From assembly GCA_030824255.1 (NCBI GenBank), contig JAVBYB010000118.1, forward strand, positions 1-9,975: a stretch of 9,975 nucleotides of DNA, written 5' to 3'. A model generated the notes under the pieces. That model was not told the origin of the DNA. It ran no database searches and saw only the letters and a list, made by a program, of their open reading frames with translations. Positions 5,921 to 9,975 of the stretch are shown piece by piece. Numbering within the stretch: position 1 is the stretch's first letter; the number at the start of each line of letters is the position of its first letter. The position numbers were made by a program, and so were the translations under genes. This stretch comes from a bacterium (GTDB lineage Bacteria > Pseudomonadota > Alphaproteobacteria > Caulobacterales > Hyphomonadaceae).

Positions 5921-7639
5921 ATGGCAACCGGCGCAGTTTCAGCAAACAGGCTCGAAATCCTGCAGATCGCCAACGCGGTCGCAGCTGAAAAGAACATCGA
6001 CAAGCGCATCGTGCTTGAGGCGATGGAAGAGGCGATCCAGAAGGCTGCCCGTTCGCGCTACGGCCTGGAGCATGACATCCGCGCCGAGATCAATCCGGAC
6101 TCGGGCGACACCAAGCTGTGGCGCGTGCAGACGATCGTTGAGACGGTCGAGAACCCGGTCACCCAGCTGACGCTGGAAGAAGCCAAGAAGATGGATTCCG
6201 ATGCCGAAATCGGCAACGAATTCCGCGAAGAACTGCCCCCCTTCGAATTCGGCCGCGTCGCGGCCCAGACCGCCAAGCAGGTCATCACAGGCAAGGTCCG
6301 TGAAGCCGAGCGTCACCGCCAGTACAACGACTTCAAGGACCGCGTCGGCGAGATCATCAACGGCACGGTGAAGCGCGTCGAATACGGCCACGTGATCGTC
6401 GATCTCGGCAAGGCCGAAGGCGTCATCCGCCGCAATGACGGCATCCCGCGCGAGAACTTCAACACCGGCGATCGCGTCCGCTCTTACCTTTACAAGGTGT
6501 CGGCGGAGGCCAAAGGCCCGCAGATCTTCCTGTCGCGCTCGCACCCATCCTTCATGATCGCGCTCTTCGCCCAGGAGGTGCCCGAGGTCTATGAGGGCGT
6601 CATCGAAATCAAGGCCTGCGCCCGTGATCCGGGTTCGCGCGCCAAGATCGGTGTCTACAGCCATGACAACTCGATCGACCCGGTCGGCGCGTGTGTCGGT
6701 ATGCGCGGCGCGCGCGTGCAGGCGGTCGTGTCCGAACTCGGCGGCGAGAAGATCGACATCATCCCATGGTCGGAAGACGACGCGACCTTCATCGTCAATG
6801 CGCTGCAGCCTGCTGAAGTCTCGAAGGTCGTGCTCGACGAGGAAGAGGGGCGCGTGGAAGTTGTGGTTGAGGAAAGCCAGTTCCCGCTCGCCATCGGTCG
6901 CCGCGGCCAGAACGTGCGCCTCGCTTCCCAGCTCTCTGGCTGGCAAATTGACCTGATGACGGAGTCAGCCGACAGCGAGCGCCGTCAGCGTGAGTTCAAG
7001 GAGCGCACTGACCTGTTCCAGAAAGCGCTTGATGCCGACGAAACGCTTGCCCAGCTACTCGCATCCGAAGGTTTCGAGACGGTCGAAGAGATCGCCTATG
7101 TCGAGATCGAAGGCCTCGCCACAATCGAAGGCTTCGACGAAGAAGTCGCCGGCGAGCTGCAGGAGCGCGCCCGGGAGTATCTTGAGAAGCTCACGGCGGA
7201 GCTGGTCGCCAAGCGTAAGGCGCTCGGCGTTGTGGACGAAGTGGCCGAGATGGAAGGCGTCACGCCTGCCATGGCAGTTAAGTTCGGCGAGAACGGCGTG
7301 AAGTCCATTGAGGATCTGGCGGGCCTCGTGCCTGACGATCTCGTCGGGTGGAAAGAGCCGGGTCCGGACGGCAAGCCGAAATTCGTGCCGGGTATTCTCG
7401 AAAAGACCGAGATGTCGCGCGAGGACGCGGAACTCTTCATCCTCAAGGCCCGCGTCTCTGCTGGCTGGGTCGAGCCGCAGGCGCTGGAAGAGGCGCTCGC
7501 CGCCCGTCTGGCTGCTCTCGAGGCTGAAGAGGCCGAACTTGATGCTGCGAATGGCGATACGCCCGCCGAAACGGCCCGCAGCCGTGGCGACGAACTGTTC
7601 AACCTGAAAGGAGCCAATGGCGGCTCAAGCGAACAGTGA
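5921..7639 (+). CDS. nusA: Transcription termination/antitermination factor NusA
   Basis: Binds RNA polymerase and nascent RNA, affecting pausing, termination and rRNA antitermination. 572 residues, longer than the 495 of E. coli but normal for alphaproteobacteria. The N-terminal polymerase-binding domain covers about 5-135. The S1 domain covers about 140-205 (GEIINGTVKRVEYGHVIVDLG). KH1 has GMRG at 260-263 (PVGACVGMRGARVQAV) and KH2 has GRRG at 326-329 (FPLAIGRRGQNVRLASQL). Two C-terminal acidic helix-hairpin-helix repeats follow, around 365-430 and 435-520, and then a short acidic Ala/Glu-rich tail. The ATG at 5921 is preceded by TTAGGGC overlapping the rimP stop, so translation is probably coupled. 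The last 23 nt overlap the start of the next gene. The leader hairpins upstream of rimP might be a NusA-responsive element, by analogy with autoregulation in E. coli; this is inference only. Confidence 0.99.
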   Translation: MATGAVSANRLEILQIANAVAAEKNIDKRIVLEAMEEAIQKAARSRYGLEHDIRAEINPDSGDTKLWRVQTIVETVENPVTQLTLEEAKKMDSDAEIGNEFREELPPFEFGRVAAQTAKQVITGKVREAERHRQYNDFKDRVGEIINGTVKRVEYGHVIVDLGKAEGVIRRNDGIPRENFNTGDRVRSYLYKVSAEAKGPQIFLSRSHPSFMIALFAQEVPEVYEGVIEIKACARDPGSRAKIGVYSHDNSIDPVGACVGMRGARVQAVVSELGGEKIDIIPWSEDDATFIVNALQPAEVSKVVLDEEEGRVEVVVEESQFPLAIGRRGQNVRLASQLSGWQIDLMTESADSERRQREFKERTDLFQKALDADETLAQLLASEGFETVEEIAYVEIEGLATIEGFDEEVAGELQERAREYLEKLTAELVAKRKALGVVDEVAEMEGVTPAMAVKFGENGVKSIEDLAGLVPDDLVGWKEPGPDGKPKFVPGILEKTEMSREDAELFILKARVSAGWVEPQALEEALAARLAALEAEEAELDAANGDTPAETARSRGDELFNLKGANGGSSEQ

Positions 7640-8477
7640 TGAGGCGCTGACGGGCGCCCAAGAGGCCGAAACCTCCATTCCTGAACTGGATGGGGGACCG
7701 CCTCGCGTCGGCAAGGCAGGCGCCCGCCCGCCGCAACGTCGTTGCATCGCTACAATGGAGGGGCGTCTTCAGGCGGAAATGGTCCGCTTCGTCCTGTCTC
7801 CGGATGGTAGTGTTGTCCCCGATATCGCCGCCCGCCTGCCTGGCAGGGGCGGTTGGGTCACGACCAATCGCGAGGCGGTTGATTTGGCCGTCAAACGCGG
7901 AGCTTTTGCCCGTGCTTTCAAGGCGCAGGTAAAGGCGTCCTCGGCTCTCGCTGATCAGGTCGAAAATCTGTTGGCCCGTCGCGCAATCGACATGCTCGGC
8001 ATGGCAAAACGCTCCGGCGACCTTATCTTGGGATATGAACAGGTGCGCGAGGCCATCCGGGAAAACCGGCCAGCTTGCCTCATCGCTTCATCCGATGCTT
8101 CGGGAGACCAACGCGACAAGGTGCTGGCGCTGGTGCGTGGCCTGTACGGCCCTAACCTCGCTAAACCCGAGGAAAAACGGGCTCTTCCGCCAGTTGTCGC
8201 CTGTTTTTCGGGCGAAGAATTGGGCATGGCCTTGGGGCGTGAGCGTGTGGTACACGCTTGCCTCAAACAGGGCCGCATAGCGCATGCTTGGATGGGAGAG
8301 CTGGTGAGGCTTTCCGGGTTCCGGCGTGTCTGGCTGCCGGGCTGGCCGCCTGCCTCGGCATCCGGTGAAGGCGCCAGCGGGCAAGACATTGAAGAATTCC
8401 AGGCCCGTGACTCCGGGGGCGATCCTCCGGCGGATACGGGCATGACCATATCGACTGCAAACGAAGTGAGTGAATGA
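7617..8477 (+). CDS. RNA-binding protein: YlxR (DUF448) domain fused to an L7Ae-like (YlxQ) domain
   Basis: Predicted nucleic-acid-binding protein of the nusA-infB operon. 286 residues. An Ala/Glu-rich lead (1-36) precedes the YlxR domain (about 38-105), with its signature RRCIATMEG (41-49), VRFVLSPDG (56-64) and LPGRGGW (74-80). An L7Ae/L30e-like domain (about 118-235) starts [20 protein letters not shown] and includes [34 protein letters not shown] and RLSGFRRVW, with a charged insertion around 177-191. A low-complexity, acidic tail (about 242-286) follows. In Firmicutes ylxR and ylxQ are separate neighbouring genes; the fusion is usual in alphaproteobacteria. YlxR has been linked to RNase P and to transcriptional control in Bacillus; the role here is inferred. 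AAAGGAG (7607-7613) sits only 3 nt before the ATG. The next in-frame ATG (residue 47) would cut into the YlxR domain. Confidence 0.95.
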   Translation: MAAQANSDEALTGAQEAETSIPELDGGPPRVGKAGARPPQRRCIATMEGRLQAEMVRFVLSPDGSVVPDIAARLPGRGGWVTTNREAVDLAVKRGAFARAFKAQVKASSALADQVENLLARRAIDMLGMAKRSGDLILGYEQVREAIRENRPACLIASSDASGDQRDKVLALVRGLYGPNLAKPEEKRALPPVVACFSGEELGMALGRERVVHACLKQGRIAHAWMGELVRLSGFRRVWLPGWPPASASGEGASGQDIEEFQARDSGGDPPADTGMTISTANEVSE

Positions 8478-9975
8478 GCGATACCAAGGACACGGACAAC
8501 ACTGGCCGCCGACCGCTGACCATCAAGCGGGCGGACTCAGGCACCGTGAAGCAAAGCTTCTCGCATGGCCGCTCCAAGCAGGTTGTGGTGGAGACCAAGA
8601 AAAAGCGCGTGGTGGTGACACCCGGCGCCAATCCCAAGGTCGTCCGCCCCGCCGAGCCGGAGAAGCCCGCTGAAAAGCCCGCGCTCAGCGCGGCTCAGGA
8701 GGCGATCCAGAAGTCCGGCCTCTCCGAGGCCGAGCTGAAAGCGCGTCAGGCGGCCATCGCCCAGCGTCGCGCCGAGGAAGAGCGTCGTCGCGCCGAACAG
8801 GAAGCGATTGAGGAAGCCAACAAGCGTCGCGCCGAAGAAGCGCGTCGCATGGCCGAAGAAGAAAAGCGTCGCGCTGAAGCTGCTGCGAGCCCCGTCGTCA
8901 GCGATGACGATGATGGAGGCCAGGGCTTCCGTGGTGCGCGCGGCGCTGGAGCCGGCGCCGAGCGCGGCGAACGTCCAGATTTCCGGCGCGATGCGCGTGG
9001 CGCGCCGCCCCGTCCGGGCGGTGGTGGTTTCTCTGGCGATCGCGCGGCCCCGCCGCGTGCGCCGGGCGGCGTCGTTCGCGTGCGTCCCGATGCAGATCGT
9101 CCGCGTCCGAGCGGCCCTGGCGGCCCGCGTCCGGGTGGCCCCGGCGGTCCGCGCCCCGGTGGTCCTGGCGGCCCCCGTCCTGGCGGACCGGGCGCTGCAC
9201 GTCCCGGTGGTTTCTCGGGCGATCGTCCGCGTGGCCCTGGCGGCCCCGGCGGCAATCGCGGTCCGGGTGGTGGTCCGCGTCCGCTTACCCCGCTGGATCC
9301 TGAAGAACTGACGCCGCTGAGCGAACTCGGCGGGCGCGTCAAACGCGTCAAGACGGCTGGCGACGATGTCCCCGCTGGCGGCGCCGATCGCCCCGCCCGC
9401 AAGGACGAGCCCAAGCGCCGTCAGGGCAGGCTCACTGTTTCAGCAGCCCTCGGCGACGATGATGAGAAACAGCGTTCCTACGCTGCGGTGAAACGCGCCC
9501 GCGAACGCGAGCGTGAACGCCGCCTCAAAATGGCCGGCGGCGGCGCGGAGAAGGTGTCGCGCGAAGTCGTGCTGCCGGAATCGATCACCGTGGCCGACCT
9601 CGCCAACCGCATGAGCGAGCGCCAGGCCGACGTTGTGAAGTTCATGATGCAGCAGGGCGAACTCGTCCGCTCGACCGATACGCTGGACGCCGACACGGCG
9701 CAGCTCATCGTCGAGGAATTCGGCCACACCGTTAAACGCGTGGCGGAATCCGACGTCGAGATCGGACTAGAAGGCGTCGAAGACATCGACGACCACCTCG
9801 AGTCCCGTCCCCCCGTCGTTACCGTCATGGGTCACGTCGACCACGGCAAGACGTCGCTGCTCGACGCCCTGCGCCAGACCGATGTCGTGTCGGGCGAGGC
9901 CGGCGGCATCACGCAGCACATCGGCGCCTACCAGGTTCAGCTCAAGACCGGCGAGAAGATCACCTTCCTCGACAC
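8474..9975 (+). CDS. infB: Translation initiation factor IF-2, partial: C-terminal part lies outside the window
   Basis: GTPase that places initiator fMet-tRNA on the 30S subunit and promotes subunit joining. 500 complete codons are visible; the whole protein is probably 850-1000 residues. The N-terminal IF2-associated segment opens with [22 protein letters not shown] (split here: [12 protein letters not shown] at 12-23, then [10 protein letters not shown] at 24-33). A charged Arg/Glu/Ala coiled coil spans about 84-137. A Gly/Pro/Arg-rich low-complexity region (about 150-270) contains GPGGPRPG repeats. An IF2_N domain spans about 360-430 ([16 protein letters not shown]). The GTPase domain starts near 446 with G1 GHVDHGKT (453-460) and switch [13 protein letters not shown] (477-488). 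The window ends at FLDT, inside the G3 motif DTPGH. The start ATG overlaps the stop of the preceding gene (ATGA at 8474-8477), giving coupled translation; GAAGTGAG lies just upstream. Confidence 0.98.
   Translation, partial: MSDTKDTDNTGRRPLTIKRADSGTVKQSFSHGRSKQVVVETKKKRVVVTPGANPKVVRPAEPEKPAEKPALSAAQEAIQKSGLSEAELKARQAAIAQRRAEEERRRAEQEAIEEANKRRAEEARRMAEEEKRRAEAAASPVVSDDDDGGQGFRGARGAGAGAERGERPDFRRDARGAPPRPGGGGFSGDRAAPPRAPGGVVRVRPDADRPRPSGPGGPRPGGPGGPRPGGPGGPRPGGPGAARPGGFSGDRPRGPGGPGGNRGPGGGPRPLTPLDPEELTPLSELGGRVKRVKTAGDDVPAGGADRPARKDEPKRRQGRLTVSAALGDDDEKQRSYAAVKRARERERERRLKMAGGGAEKVSREVVLPESITVADLANRMSERQADVVKFMMQQGELVRSTDTLDADTAQLIVEEFGHTVKRVAESDVEIGLEGVEDIDDHLESRPPVVTVMGHVDHGKTSLLDALRQTDVVSGEAGGITQHIGAYQVQLKTGEKITFLD
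9113..9208 (+). repeat. Degenerate 24-bp tandem repeat inside infB (GPGGPRPG units)
   Basis: Four adjacent 24-nt units encode GPGGPRPG at residues 214-221, 222-229 and 230-237, and the degenerate copy GPGAARPG at 238-245. The protein repeat is exact in three units while third codon positions differ, so it is old enough to have drifted but kept at the protein level. Related Gly/Pro/Arg clusters continue on both sides (about 150-270). It lies in the disordered linker of IF-2 before the GTPase domain, where length varies among species. Confidence 0.85.

Noticed and set aside
5939..6946. 335-codon minus-strand frame opposite nusA
   Set aside because: Antisense shadow of a conserved NusA coding sequence; the Leu/Asp/Val-rich composition follows from complementary codons.
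9113..9208. CRISPR-like repeat array
   Set aside because: The 24-nt units are contiguous, without spacers, and in frame within infB.
8746..9414. 222-codon minus-strand frame opposite infB, Pro/Gly/Ser/Arg-rich
   Set aside because: Direct mirror of the Gly/Pro/Arg repeats and charged coiled coil of IF-2; not an independent gene.

Overview
The window is GC-rich, densely coding bacterial chromosome. Its gene content and order (dnaK-dnaJ on one strand; rimP-nusA-ylxR/L7Ae-infB on the other) point to an alphaproteobacterium. The long NusA, the YlxR-L7Ae fusion and the Gly/Pro/Arg-rich N-terminus of IF-2 fit that class. A Hyphomonadaceae- or Caulobacterales-like source is plausible, but that is only an impression from the protein sequences.

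Left part, minus strand (1-3191): the heat-shock chaperone pair. dnaK (1107-3026) is complete and is followed downstream by dnaJ (1-928), which is cut by the window edge and lacks the end of its C-terminal domain. A good match to a sigma-32 (RpoH) promoter lies at 3164-3191. It gives a leader of about 130 nt that begins with a hairpin. A long interrupted hairpin between dnaK and dnaJ could adjust the DnaK:DnaJ ratio or mark an RNA processing site.

Middle, minus strand (3192-5009): a gap upstream of dnaK contains one possible 53-residue small protein (3201-3362), otherwise unassigned sequence, and a terminator-like hairpin (3584-3617). The terminator serves a lipoprotein serine hydrolase of the beta-lactamase/family VIII esterase fold (3639-4967).

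Right part, plus strand (5010-9975): a divergent intergenic region with three consecutive strong hairpins leads into the translation/transcription operon. The genes are rimP (30S maturation), nusA (transcription elongation and antitermination), a YlxR-L7Ae RNA-binding protein and infB (IF-2). They are tightly packed: 5-nt gap, 23-nt overlap, ATGA overlap. infB is cut at the right edge just after the G1 and switch-I region of its GTPase domain.

Nearly all coding content is conserved housekeeping. I did not find a convincing undescribed multi-gene system, mobile element, CRISPR array, tRNA or rRNA. The most interesting signals are regulatory RNA structure (the rimP leader, the dnaK leader and the dnaK-dnaJ spacer), the very acidic tail on RimP, and the unrecognised small ORF beside the dnaK promoter.
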